A model generated the notes under the pieces. The model had not been told where the DNA came from and made no database searches. It saw only the letters and a list, made by a program, of their open reading frames with translations. Below, piece after piece: positions 8,912 to 17,763 of a stretch of DNA of 64,000 bases. The DNA comes from Sphingopyxis sp. OAS728 (lineage in GTDB: Bacteria > Pseudomonadota > Alphaproteobacteria > Sphingomonadales > Sphingomonadaceae): contig NZ_JADBDT010000001.1 in NCBI RefSeq assembly GCF_014873485.1, positions 3,962,501 through 4,026,500 on the forward strand, read 5' to 3'. How positions within the stretch are numbered: the first letter of the stretch is position 1; every line of letters begins with the position of its first letter. The position numbers and the translations under genes were made by a program.

Positions 8912-10498
8912 TTAGAACTTCAGACCCTTCACGGTCTTCACGCCGGGCAGCTGGCAAAGCTGCCACAGAAGCGGTTCGGGCATCGGCGAGTCGAGGCTCA
9001 GCAGCAGCACCGCTTCGCCGCCCGCGGCGCGGCGGCCGAGGTGGAAGGTACCGATGTTGAGGCCCGCTTCGCCGAGCGCGGTCCCGATGCGACCGATGAA
9101 GCCCGGCGCGTCCTCGTTGACGATGTAGAGCATATGGCCGTCGAGATCGGCCTCGACCTTGATCCCGAACATCTCGACGAGGCGCGGGTCGCCGTTGCTG
9201 AACAGCGTGCCCGCGACCGAGCGGTCGCCCTGTTCGGTCGCCACCGTCACGCGAACGAGCGTGTGGTAATCGCCGTCGCGATCATGGCGCACTTCGCGCA
9301 CGTCGAGCCCGCGCTCGCGCGCGAGGTGCGGGGCGTTGACCATGTTCACGCTGTCCGAATAGCGGCGCATCAGGCCGGTCAGCACCGCGGCGGTAATCGG
9401 CTTCAGGTTGAGTTCCGCTGCGGCACCTTCGACCTCGACCGAGATGGTGGTGAGGTTGTCGTGCGCGAGCTGGCCGACGAGGCTGCCGAGCTTTTCGGCG
9501 AGGCTCATATAGGGGCGCAGCTTCGGCGCTTCCTCGGCCGACAGGCTGGGGACGTTGAGCGCGTTGGTGATGCCGCCGGTGAGCAGATAGTCCGACAGCT
9601 GCTCGGCCACCTGGATTGCGACATTGACCTGTGCTTCGTCGGTCGACGCGCCGAGGTGCGGCGTGCAGATGAAGTTCGGCGCGCCGAACAGCGGATGGTC
9701 GGCCGCCGGGGGCTCGGTCTGGAACACGTCGAGCGCCGCGCCCGCGACATGGCCGCTTTCGAGTGCGTCCTTCAGCGCCGCCTCGTCGATCAGCCCGCCG
9801 CGCGCGCAGTTGATGATGCGCACGCCCTTCTTGGCCTTGGCGATATTCTCGGCCGACAGGATATTGCGCGTCTGGTCGGTGAGCGGCGTGTGCAGCGTGA
9901 TGAAATCGGCCTTGGCGAGCAAGGTGTCGAGATCGGCCTTTTCGACGCCGAGTTCGATCGCGCGCTCGGGGGTCAGGAAGGGGTCGAAGGCAACGACCTT
10001 CATGCGCAGGCCCAGCGCACGCTCGGCGACGATGCTGCCGATGTTGCCGCAGCCGATCAGGCCGAGCGTCTTCGACGTGAGCTCGACGCCCATGAAGTCG
10101 TTCTTCGGCCATTTGCCCGCCTGCGTCCCGGCGTTCGCTTCGGGGATCTGGCGGGCGAGGGCGAACATCATCGCGATCGCATGTTCGGCGGTGGTGATGC
10201 TGTTGCCGAAGGGCGTGTTCATCACGATGACGCCCTTCTTCGACGCCTCGGGAATGTCGACATTGTCGACGCCGATCCCGGCGCGGCCGACGACCTTGAG
10301 GTTCGTCGCGGCGGCGAGCACGTCGGCGGTGACCTTGGTGGCCGAGCGGATCGCGAGGCCGTCATAGGCGCCGATCATCGCGATCAGCTCGTCCTTGGTC
10401 TTGCCGGTGATGACATCGACGTCGATGCCGCGTTCTTTGAAGATCGCGGCGGCTTTGGGGTCCATCTTGTCGCTGATGAGGACTTTGGGTGCGGTCAT
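8912..10498 (-). CDS. serA: D-3-phosphoglycerate dehydrogenase
   Basis: Oxidises 3-phosphoglycerate to 3-phosphohydroxypyruvate with NAD+, the first step of serine synthesis. The 528-residue length and layout fit the long form. The N-terminal substrate and NAD domains contain GRAGIGVDNVDIPEA, GLIGCGNIGSIVAERALG and NCARGGLIDE, and the catalytic histidine lies in HLGASTDEA. An intervening allosteric domain and a C-terminal ACT domain follow, ending GVKTVKGLKF. The start at 10498 is fixed by GGAGAC eight bases upstream, and this ribosome-binding site forms the end of a REPIN-like repeat. The gene follows serC on the same strand. Confidence 0.97.
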   Translation of the reverse strand: MTAPKVLISDKMDPKAAAIFKERGIDVDVITGKTKDELIAMIGAYDGLAIRSATKVTADVLAAATNLKVVGRAGIGVDNVDIPEASKKGVIVMNTPFGNSITTAEHAIAMMFALARQIPEANAGTQAGKWPKNDFMGVELTSKTLGLIGCGNIGSIVAERALGLRMKVVAFDPFLTPERAIELGVEKADLDTLLAKADFITLHTPLTDQTRNILSAENIAKAKKGVRIINCARGGLIDEAALKDALESGHVAGAALDVFQTEPPAADHPLFGAPNFICTPHLGASTDEAQVNVAIQVAEQLSDYLLTGGITNALNVPSLSAEEAPKLRPYMSLAEKLGSLVGQLAHDNLTTISVEVEGAAAELNLKPITAAVLTGLMRRYSDSVNMVNAPHLARERGLDVREVRHDRDGDYHTLVRVTVATEQGDRSVAGTLFSNGDPRLVEMFGIKVEADLDGHMLYIVNEDAPGFIGRIGTALGEAGLNIGTFHLGRRAAGGEAVLLLSLDSPMPEPLLWQLCQLPGVKTVKGLKF

Positions 10499-10510
10499 TT
10501 TATGTCTCCA

Positions 10511-10571
10511 TATCCCGGCGATGGCCGGGATCTGTGGCGGAATGGGGAAATGGCCCCGGCTTGCGCCGGGG
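10511..10571. repeat. REPIN-like inverted palindrome pair between serC and serA
   Basis: Two hairpins lie in opposite orientation: TCCCGGCGATGGCCGGGA (10513-10530) and CCCCGGCTTGCGCCGGGG (10554-10571). The unit closely resembles 59776-59842 elsewhere in the window. On the minus strand its end continues as GGGATATGGAGAC and then reaches the serA ATG, so the repeat abuts or includes the ribosome-binding site of serA. Confidence 0.82.
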
Positions 10572-10581
10572 TTCACAAAGG

Positions 10582-11709
10582 TCAGGCCGAAAGGCTGGCG
10601 TAGGCCCAGTCGAGCCAGGGGCCGAGCGCTTCGATATCGGCGGTGTCGACGGTTGCACCGCACCAGATACGCAGGCCCGGAGGCGCGTCGCGATAGCCCG
10701 CGATGTCATAGGCCGCGCCTTCGGCTTCGAGCAGCCCGGCGAACTTCTTGATGAAGCCCTCGTCCGCACCTGCAACCGACAGGCAAACCGAAGTCTTCGA
10801 CCGGCTGGCGGGATCGGCGGCGAGGTGGCTGAGCCAGTCGCGGTCCGCAACGACCTTGTCGAGCGCGGCAGCGTTCGCATCGCTGCGTGCCTTCAGGCCT
10901 TCAAGGCCGCCAAGCGACTTCGCCCATTCGAGCGCGAAGATCGCATCCTCGACCGCGAGCATCGAGGGGGTGTTGATCGTCTCGCCCTTGAACACGCCCT
11001 CGGCGAGCGCGCCCTTGCTGACGAGGCGGAAGACCTTCGGTAGCGGCCAGGCGGGGGTGTAGCTTTCGAGCCGTTCGACCGCGCGCGGGCCGAGGATCAG
11101 CACGCCATGGCCGCCTTCGCCGCCGAGCACTTTCTGCCAGCTGAAGGTCGCGACGTCGATCTTGTCCCACGGCAGGTCGTAGGCGAACACGGCCGAAGTC
11201 GCGTCGGCGAAGCTCAGGCCTTCGCGGTCGTCGGCGATCCAGTCGCCGTTCGGGACGCGAACGCCGCTGGTGGTGCCGTTCCAGGTGAAGAGGACATCGT
11301 TCGACCAGTCGACCTGGCTGAGGTCGGGAAGCTGGCCGTAATCGGCGCGGATAACCGTCGGGTCGAGCTTGAGCTGCTTCGCGGCATCGGTGACCCAGCC
11401 TTCACCGAAGCTCTCCCACGCCAGCGTGGTGACGGGGCGCTGCCCAAGCATCGTCCACATCGCCATTTCGAAGGCGCCGGTGTCCGAGCCAGGAACGATG
11501 CCGATGCGGTGCGTGTCGGGAAGCTGCAACATCTCGCGCATCAGGTCGATGCAAAGGGCGAGGCGCGTCTTGCCGATCTTCGCACGATGCGAGCGGCCGA
11601 GCGATTCGGTAGCTAGTTTTTCGGGAGACCAGACCGGCGGCTTGGCGCAGGGACCGGAGGAAAAATAGGGGCGCGTCGGGCGCACCTGTGGCGTCGTCAC
11701 TTCACTCAT
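10582..11709 (-). CDS. serC: Phosphoserine aminotransferase
   Basis: Transfers the amino group from glutamate to 3-phosphohydroxypyruvate, giving phosphoserine; it uses pyridoxal phosphate in the cytoplasm. The 375-residue protein starts [20 protein letters not shown], the form common in alphaproteobacteria. The cofactor lysine is Lys193 in [16 protein letters not shown]. Substrate-site segments [14 protein letters not shown] and [12 protein letters not shown] are intact. It is the first gene of the leftward serC-serA pair, with an 83-base gap that holds a REPIN-like repeat. The promoter should lie in 11710-11880, shared with the divergent extensin-family gene. Confidence 0.97.
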   Translation of the reverse strand: MSEVTTPQVRPTRPYFSSGPCAKPPVWSPEKLATESLGRSHRAKIGKTRLALCIDLMREMLQLPDTHRIGIVPGSDTGAFEMAMWTMLGQRPVTTLAWESFGEGWVTDAAKQLKLDPTVIRADYGQLPDLSQVDWSNDVLFTWNGTTSGVRVPNGDWIADDREGLSFADATSAVFAYDLPWDKIDVATFSWQKVLGGEGGHGVLILGPRAVERLESYTPAWPLPKVFRLVSKGALAEGVFKGETINTPSMLAVEDAIFALEWAKSLGGLEGLKARSDANAAALDKVVADRDWLSHLAADPASRSKTSVCLSVAGADEGFIKKFAGLLEAEGAAYDIAGYRDAPPGLRIWCGATVDTADIEALGPWLDWAYASLSA

Positions 11710-11880
11710 TATAGTCTCTCCTTGCAGAGAGCTCGCGCGGCGTTGGGACCGCGTGGCCCGGCGCCGCGTTTAGGGTTGCCCACGCAACTGTCAAACAAAT
11801 TGCATGGACCGCGCGAAATTTTCGACGAGTGGAGGAAAAGGTATACGGCTTGTTAACCATTTTATCGGTATTTTGACGCC

Positions 11881-12582
11881 ATGCCGATCCCGTCGTTCTT
11901 AAAACCCCGGATCCTGATCGCCGCCAGTGCGGCGCTGGCGCTATCCGCCTGTTTCGGCGCTCCCGACGTGATGAAAAATGGCGGCGGCAAACAATCGACG
12001 ACGACCAAGCCGAGCCGCCCGCAGGTCGTCGGTACCCCTTCTTTCACCAGCGCCGAAGCGCAGCAGTGCGCATTCGACCTCAAACAGGCGGGCGTGCGCT
12101 TCACGCCGCTGCCGAACCAGGATCATGGCGGCGGCTGCACCTCGATCGATTCGGTGAAGCTGCTCGACATCGGAACCCCGGTATCGGGGCTCGGCGCGAT
12201 GACCTGTCCGCTCGCGAAGAATTTTGCGGCATGGGTGCAATATGCGGTGAAGCCCGCGGCGCGGAAATATCTGGGGCAGGAGGTCGTAAAGATCGAGACC
12301 TTCGGCACCTACAGCTGTCGCAATATCTATGGCGGCCGTTCGGGCCGGATGTCGCAGCACGCTTTTTCCAACGCGATCGATGTATCGGGCTTCCTGCTCG
12401 CCGACGGACGCCGCGTCATGCTTGATGGTGGCTGGACGGGCGACAAATCGTCGCAGGACTTCCTCCGCGCGCTGCACAAATCGGGCTGCCGCCGCTTCGG
12501 CACCGTGCTCGGCCCCGATTACAATGCGGCGCATTATAATCATTTCCACTTCGACATGAGCGGCAACGGCTACTGCCGCTGA
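11881..12582 (+). CDS. Extensin-family lipoprotein (LAS-type metallopeptidase-like)
   Basis: A 233-residue predicted envelope lipoprotein with lipobox cysteine at residue 24 (ALALSAC). The C-terminal domain is the bacterial extensin-like family, whose conserved pattern resembles zinc D-Ala-D-Ala carboxypeptidases. It shows MSQHAFSNAIDVSGF (His160, Asp167) and HYNHFHFD (His218, His221, His223). Four further cysteines (CAFD, GGGCT, MTCP, YSCRN) suggest disulphides. The name refers to plant extensin and does not imply that function; a peptidoglycan or cell-wall peptide hydrolase is the better guess. It is divergent from serC and is followed by the LOG gene 48 bases later. Confidence 0.85.
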   Translation: MPIPSFLKPRILIAASAALALSACFGAPDVMKNGGGKQSTTTKPSRPQVVGTPSFTSAEAQQCAFDLKQAGVRFTPLPNQDHGGGCTSIDSVKLLDIGTPVSGLGAMTCPLAKNFAAWVQYAVKPAARKYLGQEVVKIETFGTYSCRNIYGGRSGRMSQHAFSNAIDVSGFLLADGRRVMLDGGWTGDKSSQDFLRALHKSGCRRFGTVLGPDYNAAHYNHFHFDMSGNGYCR

Positions 12583-12593
12583 GCACCCTCCGT

Positions 12594-12613
12594 CTTGGCA
12601 AAGTCACGCCAAG
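12594..12613. promoter_or_regulatory. Short perfect hairpin before the LOG-family gene
   Basis: CTTGGC and GCCAAG form a 6-bp stem with an 8-base loop in the 48-base gap after the extensin-family gene. There is no T-run. It may reduce read-through or shield the next ribosome-binding region; the effect is unknown. Confidence 0.35.
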
Positions 12614-12630
12614 AGAGTAGCCGCTGCCTA

Positions 12631-13506
12631 ATGGCAGAAGATAAACAACCCCATCGCTCGCGTTTCCACAAAGCCAAGGACGACGCGCATTTCGCCAAAC
12701 AGGCGGTATCGACCCCGCAGACGCAAAGCCCGGCCTACCGGCTGGCGTTTCAGGACACCGAATTCCTGCTGCGCGAGGATTTACGCCCCGTGCGTTTCCA
12801 GCTCGAGCTGCTCAAACCCGAGCTGATGCTCGACGAAGCGAAGATCGAGTCGATGCTCGTCATCTATGGCTCGGCGCGCATTCCGTCGCCCGAGGGGGCG
12901 CAGGCGGTGCTCGACGCCGCGCGTACGCCCGAGGAGCAGCGGATCGCCGAGCGGCTCGCGGCCAAAGCCAAATATTATGAGGAAGCGCGCAAGCTGGCAC
13001 GGATCGCGAGCCAGGTGCCGCCCGACAAAAATGGCTGCCGCAATTTCGTCGTCTGTTCGGGCGGCGGCCCGTCGATCATGGAAGCCGCGAATCGCGGCGC
13101 CGATGACGAGGGCAAGGAATCGGTCGGGCTCAACATCGTGCTGCCGCACGAACAGGCGCCGAACCGTTACGTCACCCCCGATCTCAGCTTCCAGTTCCAC
13201 TATTTCGCGCTGCGCAAGATGCACTTCCTGCTCCGCGCGCGCGCGGTCTGCGTGTTTCCGGGCGGGTTCGGGACGTTCGACGAGACATTCGAGCTGCTGA
13301 CGCTGATCCAGACCGGCAAGATCAAGCCGATCCCGATCGTGCTGTTCAGCGAGGAGTTCTGGACCCGCGTCGTCAATTTCGATGCGCTGGTCGAGGAGGG
13401 CGTGATCAGCCAGCGCGACCTGTCGCTGTTCCACTTCGTCGAAACCGCCGAAGAGGCGTGGCAGATCATCCAGGATTTCTACGGCAACGTGCAGAACCCG
13501 AACTGA
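12631..13506 (+). CDS. LOG-family (TIGR00730) Rossmann-fold protein
   Basis: A 291-residue protein of the LOG/lysine-decarboxylase-like family, whose characterised members release free cytokinins or cleave nucleoside 5'-monophosphates to base and ribose phosphate. The two nucleotide-site signatures are present: SGGGPSIMEAANRGA and PGGFGTFDETFE. An N-terminal extension of about 75 residues before the Rossmann core sets it apart from short LOG proteins and is usual for the long bacterial branch. I chose the ATG at 12631; an upstream TTG at 12595 lies inside a hairpin. The substrate is not predictable from sequence. Confidence 0.87.
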   Translation: MAEDKQPHRSRFHKAKDDAHFAKQAVSTPQTQSPAYRLAFQDTEFLLREDLRPVRFQLELLKPELMLDEAKIESMLVIYGSARIPSPEGAQAVLDAARTPEEQRIAERLAAKAKYYEEARKLARIASQVPPDKNGCRNFVVCSGGGPSIMEAANRGADDEGKESVGLNIVLPHEQAPNRYVTPDLSFQFHYFALRKMHFLLRARAVCVFPGGFGTFDETFELLTLIQTGKIKPIPIVLFSEEFWTRVVNFDALVEEGVISQRDLSLFHFVETAEEAWQIIQDFYGNVQNPN

Positions 13507-13542
13507 ACGCCGGTGCGCCCTGTTGCAGTTGCGACGGGGCGT

Positions 13543-13559
13543 GTCGAAACTATTTCGAC
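13543..13559. terminator. Hairpin between convergent LOG and cytochrome c genes
   Basis: GTCGAAA and TTTCGAC form a 7-bp stem with a 3-base loop that contains the stop codon of the cytochrome gene. It lies where two convergent transcripts meet, so it may serve both directions. No T-run is evident. Confidence 0.35.
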
Positions 13560-13978
13560 TGTTCTTCCAGATACAGGATCAGTGCCTTGCGGTCGGCAGC
13601 GTCGATCACGCCGGCGAATGCCATGCGCGTACCCGGCACGGCCTTCATCGGCGCTTCAAGATAGGTGTTGAGCGCGGCCTCGTCCCAGACGCCGCCTTTC
13701 GCCTTCATCGCGCCCGAATAGGAAAAATCGGGGTGCGACGCGACCGCGCGGCCGACGACGCCGTGCAGATTGGGGCCGATGCCGTTCGCACCGCCCTTGT
13801 CGATCGTGTGACATGCGACGCAGCGCCGGAAGACTTGCTCGCCCATCGCAGCGGTGGGGGTGACGGCGACAGTATCGGCGGCGGGTTCGCCCGTTGCCGG
13901 AGCTTCAGCCGACGTTTCGCTTTTGCCGCAACCGGCGAGCGCCAGCGCGCCCGCCAGCAGGACGGGCGCGAGGCGCAT
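13550..13978 (-). CDS. Class I c-type cytochrome lipoprotein
   Basis: A 142-residue electron carrier, predicted to be lipid-anchored and periplasmic. The lipobox is ALALAGC (Cys17). The haem-binding site is CVACH (Cys53, Cys56, His57), and the distal methionine lies in GTRMAFAG, as in mitochondrial-type cytochrome c. The haem domain closely resembles that of the gene just upstream, down to GGANGIGPNL, so the two are probably duplicates. Its start overlaps the upstream stop as TAATG, which points to coupled translation. It likely carries electrons toward a terminal oxidase; no oxidase genes are nearby. Confidence 0.9.
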   Translation of the reverse strand: MRLAPVLLAGALALAGCGKSETSAEAPATGEPAADTVAVTPTAAMGEQVFRRCVACHTIDKGGANGIGPNLHGVVGRAVASHPDFSYSGAMKAKGGVWDEAALNTYLEAPMKAVPGTRMAFAGVIDAADRKALILYLEEQSK

Positions 13979-14640
13979 TATTTCTTGGCTTCGGCCGGGG
14001 CAGGGGCAGCAGCGGCGGGTGCGCCGGCTGCCGGAGCGGCCGCGGCGTCCGCAGCAGGTGCCGCGGCGGCACCCTCGGCCGGGGCCGCGCCTTCGGCGGC
14101 GGCTGCCGGTGCGGCTTCAGCCGCAGGCAGCGGCAGGTTCGAACCCTGCGCGTTCAGATAGACGATCAGGTTCGCGCGATCTTCGGGGCTCGACAGGCCC
14201 GCGAACGACATTTTGGTCCCCGGCGCGAACTTGCGCGGGCTGGTCAGCCACGCGTTCATCTTTTCGAAGTCCCAGCTTCCGCCCATGCCCGACAGCGCGG
14301 CCGAGAAGGCGAAGCCATGCTTACCATGGCCGATTTCCTCGCCCATCGTGCCGAACAGATTCGGGCCGATGCCGTTGGCGCCGCCCGAGTTGATCGTGTG
14401 GCAGGCCGCGCATTTCGCGAACACCGCCTCGCCCTTCGCCGGGTCGGCGGCGGCAAGCAGGTTGGGAAGGGGCACGGCCGATTCGCCGCCACCGGCGCCA
14501 GCTTCGGCGTCTTCGATCGGATAGCCGGGCTTTTCGGGGTTGTGGCTGGCAAACAACATCTGCGACCCGATGGTCAGGCCCAGCGCGCAAATGCCGGCAA
14601 ACAATGCCCAGCCGGCAATAGTATTGTTGCGATTGTCCAT
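13978..14640 (-). CDS. Membrane-anchored c-type cytochrome with Ala/Pro-rich tail
   Basis: A 220-residue CycM-like cytochrome. An N-terminal membrane segment (about residues 10-30) anchors it, a short Gly/Glu-rich linker follows, and the haem domain has CAACH (Cys77, Cys80, His81) and GTKMSFAG for the methionine ligand. After the haem domain comes an unusual tail of some 50 residues made almost only of Ala, Pro, Glu and Gly, ending APAEAKK. The tail may be a flexible periplasmic arm. The gene is first of a translationally coupled pair and is divergent from pheA, with 182 bases between. It probably shuttles electrons between the bc1 complex and an oxidase. Confidence 0.9.
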   Translation of the reverse strand: MDNRNNTIAGWALFAGICALGLTIGSQMLFASHNPEKPGYPIEDAEAGAGGGESAVPLPNLLAAADPAKGEAVFAKCAACHTINSGGANGIGPNLFGTMGEEIGHGKHGFAFSAALSGMGGSWDFEKMNAWLTSPRKFAPGTKMSFAGLSSPEDRANLIVYLNAQGSNLPLPAAEAAPAAAAEGAAPAEGAAAAPAADAAAAPAAGAPAAAAPAPAEAKK

Positions 14641-14822
14641 GCTCTAGCAGCCCCGTTTACGGGCGCCCGCTCGCCGGGCGCATATTTGATTTGGACGCTC
14701 CCTTACTGGCGCGGCGACGGCGGCGCAAGGGGATGAAATCGCGCGACGACCGCGATGAGCGCGCCGGTTGCACGGCCGCGGCAGGGTCGCTATGCGCCGC
14801 GGTTCCAGCTTGGAAGGCAATC

Positions 14823-15716
14823 ATGGGCAGTTATTCGGCTTCGGCACAACATCTGGTCGACGAAATGCGCGAAGCGGCGCTCGCCGAACCCGCGCGCGGG
14901 CTGGCGTTTCAGGGCGCGCCGGGCGCGAACAGCGACCTCGCCGCACGCGAATATGATCCGAGCTCACTGCCGATGCCTTGCTATGCGTTTCAGGATGCGA
15001 TCGACGCGGTACGCGATGGCCGCGTCGACCGTGCGATCATCCCCATTGAAAACAGCCTGCATGGCCGCGTCGCCGACATCCATTTCCTGCTTCCCGAATC
15101 CGGCCTGTCCATCGTCGGCGAACATTTCCTGCCGATCCGTTACGGCCTGATGAGCCGCGACCTTGGTCCGGTCACGCGCGCGATGAGCCACGAGCAGGCG
15201 CTGGGGCAATGCCGTCACTGGCTGCGCAAAAACAATATTGCGCCCGTCGCGCATAGCGACACCGCGGGCGCCGCCGCCTGGGTCGCGGACAGCGACGAGG
15301 TGGGCCTTGCCGCGCTCGCGCCGCCGCACGCCGCCGAACTTTACGGGCTGACGCTCCACGGTACGGGGATGGAAGACGCCGATCATAATATGACGCGCTT
15401 CGTCGTGCTGGCCCGCGAACCGCTGCCCGATTTCTCGGCCATTGAAGGGCCGGTGATGACGACCTTCATGTTCGAGGTGAAGAATATTCCCGCCGCGCTC
15501 TACAAGGCGCTCGGCGGCTTTGCGACCAACGGCGTCAATATGACCAAGCTCGAAAGCTATCAGACCGGCGGCAGCTTTGCCGCGACGCAATTTTACGCCG
15601 ACATCGTCGGTGCGCCGGGTGAGGAAAGAATCGATCGCGCGCTGGAAGAACTGGACTTCCAAACCAAGTCGCTGCGCTTGCTCGGCACCTACGCGCAGGC
15701 GCGGGTAAGGCCTTAA
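14823..15716 (+). CDS. pheA: Prephenate dehydratase
   Basis: Converts prephenate to phenylpyruvate in phenylalanine synthesis. The 297-residue protein has the catalytic domain (GLAFQGAPGANSDLAAREY, IPIENSLHGRV and the catalytic threonine in NMTRFVVLA). A C-terminal ACT domain for feedback by phenylalanine follows (GGFATNGVNMTKLESY). No chorismate mutase domain is fused. The ATG at 14823 is chosen because GGAAGG lies eight bases upstream; an in-frame start at 14691 would add 44 residues rich in arginine that do not look like this family. It ends five bases from the convergent phosphatidyltransferase gene. Confidence 0.95.
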   Translation: MGSYSASAQHLVDEMREAALAEPARGLAFQGAPGANSDLAAREYDPSSLPMPCYAFQDAIDAVRDGRVDRAIIPIENSLHGRVADIHFLLPESGLSIVGEHFLPIRYGLMSRDLGPVTRAMSHEQALGQCRHWLRKNNIAPVAHSDTAGAAAWVADSDEVGLAALAPPHAAELYGLTLHGTGMEDADHNMTRFVVLAREPLPDFSAIEGPVMTTFMFEVKNIPAALYKALGGFATNGVNMTKLESYQTGGSFAATQFYADIVGAPGEERIDRALEELDFQTKSLRLLGTYAQARVRP

Positions 15717-15721
15717 CCCTG

Positions 15722-16396
15722 TCAGCCGCCGCGACGGCGAAGCATCCGTGCGGTGGCCGACGTCTGGACGATGAACAGCGTGACGAGGATACTGGCGACG
15801 ACGAGCGCGAACAGGTCGAAGGCCGAGAAATTGGTGCCGCGGATATCGCCGCCGCCGATAATCGGCATCGAAATCGTCATCGCCATCAGCATCAACCGTA
15901 GTTCGGTCGGCCCGCCCGCCATGTAGGACAGGCGGAATTCGCCGAGGATCTTGGCGGCGATGAAAGTGTGGATCGACAGCAGGAAATAACCGATCACTGC
16001 CATCAGCGCGACGTCGAGCCGCATATAGGGGCTCATGCCGATCGCGCTGATCATCAGCAATGTCGCGAGCGCATCGACGCTATGGTCGACGAAATAGCCA
16101 TAGTTAGGACGCTCGATGCCGCGCCAGCGCGCGAGGCTGCCGTCGAGCGAATCGCCGAACCAGTTGACGATATAGCCGAGGAGCGAAAGGCCGAGCCATT
16201 CGCTGTCGAACCAGCTGAGCAGGTAGCCCGCGGCGACAAGCACGGCGCCGGCAAAGCCGAGCGTCGTGAGCTGGTCGGGGGTGACCCATCCCGGAAGGCG
16301 CGCGCATAACCAGTTGAGAAGACGACGTTCGCTGCGCGCCAGGATGTTTTGCTGGATGCGGACCGGCGCCTTGGCGACTGGTTCGAACTTGCTCAT
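15722..16396 (-). CDS. CDP-alcohol phosphatidyltransferase family membrane protein
   Basis: A 224-residue integral membrane enzyme of phospholipid synthesis. The family signature D-G-x2-A-R-x8-G-x3-D-x3-D is complete (Asp85, Gly86, Ala89, Arg90, Gly100, Asp104, Asp108), preceded by Asp82. About six hydrophobic segments follow or flank it. It should join a CDP-linked lipid with an alcohol at the inner membrane, but the alcohol (glycerol phosphate, inositol, serine or other) cannot be read from the sequence. The start at 16396 gives a cytoplasmic basic N-terminus; a longer reading to 16444 lacks support. It is convergent with pheA. Confidence 0.88.
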   Translation of the reverse strand: MSKFEPVAKAPVRIQQNILARSERRLLNWLCARLPGWVTPDQLTTLGFAGAVLVAAGYLLSWFDSEWLGLSLLGYIVNWFGDSLDGSLARWRGIERPNYGYFVDHSVDALATLLMISAIGMSPYMRLDVALMAVIGYFLLSIHTFIAAKILGEFRLSYMAGGPTELRLMLMAMTISMPIIGGGDIRGTNFSAFDLFALVVASILVTLFIVQTSATARMLRRRGG

Positions 16397-16644
16397 GAGA
16401 ATCCTTTGTTGCCGACTGTCACAAAAGTGCCGGCCGGATGTCATCGCGGCGTCATAGAGGCAAAGTCACGGTTGCGAAAGGGCAGCGCGGTCGGTGCGGC
16501 GCACGAAAGCGGCGGTCAGTCCTGCTTGAGTCTCTTTCGCGCCCGTATGTGCCCGGCCTTGTCGCCAGATTGGGACGGTCGGCATTTGGCACTGCGCGGC
16601 GGCATTGATATGCTCGCGCGATTGCCAACCGGGGGCGGGGGATC

Positions 16645-17259
16645 ATGGCCGAATTTTCGATCAATCATATTGCGCGGCATGGTTTTGGCGGCTTGTTTCA
16701 AACGCATGGCCGCGACAGCCGCACGCAATTCTGGACATTCGGCGCGCTGGTTTTCGGCCCGCTGATCGTCATCCAGTTCGCGACGCAGATCGTGCTGACC
16801 TTTCCGTCGCTGGGCGATATGGCGGCAGCATCCGGCAGTGCGGGGAACAGGGAGATTTTCGAAGCCCAGATGCGCGGCATGATCACCTCCGCCTATGTGA
16901 ACATCGGCCTGTACCTGCTCGGCGCACTGCTGCTGTTGACCGCGGCGGTGCGGCGCCTGCACGACCGGGGACGCGCGGGATGGTGGGCACTGATCCTGCC
17001 GCTTGGCCTGTTTGCGACGGGATTGGGGCAGGCCGAACGTATGGCTGCGGCCGCCAAGCGTATGCCCGCGATGCTCGCGGAGATGGAGCGGCACCCCGCC
17101 CCCGATCCCGGCGCGATGTTCGAATGGGCGGTTAAGGCCAACGTCCCGCCGGGCGGGTCCGACTGGCTGGCGGTTGCCGGCGGCTTGCTGCTGCTGGGGC
17201 TCCTGATCGATCTGGCGCGCGCGGGCACCGCCGGTCCCAATCGCTTTGGCGCCGCGTAG
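16645..17259 (+). CDS. DUF805 family membrane protein
   Basis: A 204-residue inner-membrane protein of unknown function. The family pattern is recognisable: an N-terminal GRDSRTQFWTFG, a first membrane segment, then a segment ending RRLHDRGRAGWWALI. A C-terminal hydrophobic stretch near residue 175 follows a soluble insert with several methionines. A G-rich ribosome-binding site precedes the ATG. The upstream gap 16397-16644 (248 bases) holds nothing I recognise beyond promoter space. It is convergent with the secreted protein at 17272. Confidence 0.82.
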   Translation: MAEFSINHIARHGFGGLFQTHGRDSRTQFWTFGALVFGPLIVIQFATQIVLTFPSLGDMAAASGSAGNREIFEAQMRGMITSAYVNIGLYLLGALLLLTAAVRRLHDRGRAGWWALILPLGLFATGLGQAERMAAAAKRMPAMLAEMERHPAPDPGAMFEWAVKANVPPGGSDWLAVAGGLLLLGLLIDLARAGTAGPNRFGAA

Positions 17260-17271
17260 CGCTAGCCGCGT

Positions 17272-17763
17272 TTAGTCCTGCCAAGGACCGATTTCGCCGA
17301 CATCGCCGACCGCGCGATAGCGCACCGCGTCGTCGACCCATGCAACCTCCCACATCGGTGCGGGGCGCGCCCATTCGCCGATGACGAACAAAGGCAGCTT
17401 GTTCGCGGCGACAAAGGCGAGATCGTCCGGGGTTGGGCCGGGTAGGGTGGTTTCGTACCGCTGGTGAATGCGGATGACCGCAAGCGTCGTCGCGGGCGGC
17501 GCAGGAAGCGATTGGCGGACGGGAAAGCCGATGCTGGCGGCCACGACCGGATAGCCTTTGTCGTCGCGGGCGATCAGAAGCACTTTGTCGGCGTTCGCAT
17601 AGGGGCCACCGACTGCGCGGCCCACGACCTTGCGGCCGGCGATCGCGGCGAATTCACGCAGATCGGTGTCGGCGACCGGCGACGAAGCGCTGGTCGCAAC
17701 AGCCGGAGGCGCGGGGGCGGGATCGGCGGCGAGTGCCGCGACGAACAGCAGGGCGGCGATCAA
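17272..17763 (-). CDS. Secreted protein of unknown function, possible JAB/MPN-like fold
   Basis: A 163-residue protein with a short N-terminal signal-like segment (IAALLFVAALAADPAPAPP). I do not recognise a named family. The segment VIRIHQRYETTLPGPTPDDL followed by LPLFVIGEWARP is laid out like a JAB/MPN metalloprotease core (H-x-H, then S/T-x2-D). However, the second histidine is Arg, so it may be inactive or the resemblance may be chance. The only sensible start is a TTG that overlaps the polA stop as TTGA, so its translation is probably coupled to polA. Confidence 0.6.
   Translation of the reverse strand: MIAALLFVAALAADPAPAPPAVATSASSPVADTDLREFAAIAGRKVVGRAVGGPYANADKVLLIARDDKGYPVVAASIGFPVRQSLPAPPATTLAVIRIHQRYETTLPGPTPDDLAFVAANKLPLFVIGEWARPAPMWEVAWVDDAVRYRAVGDVGEIGPWQD

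Noticed and set aside
14691..14822. Upstream ATG for prephenate dehydratase
   Set aside because: The extra 44 residues are not like the family, and GGAAGG precedes the ATG at 14823.
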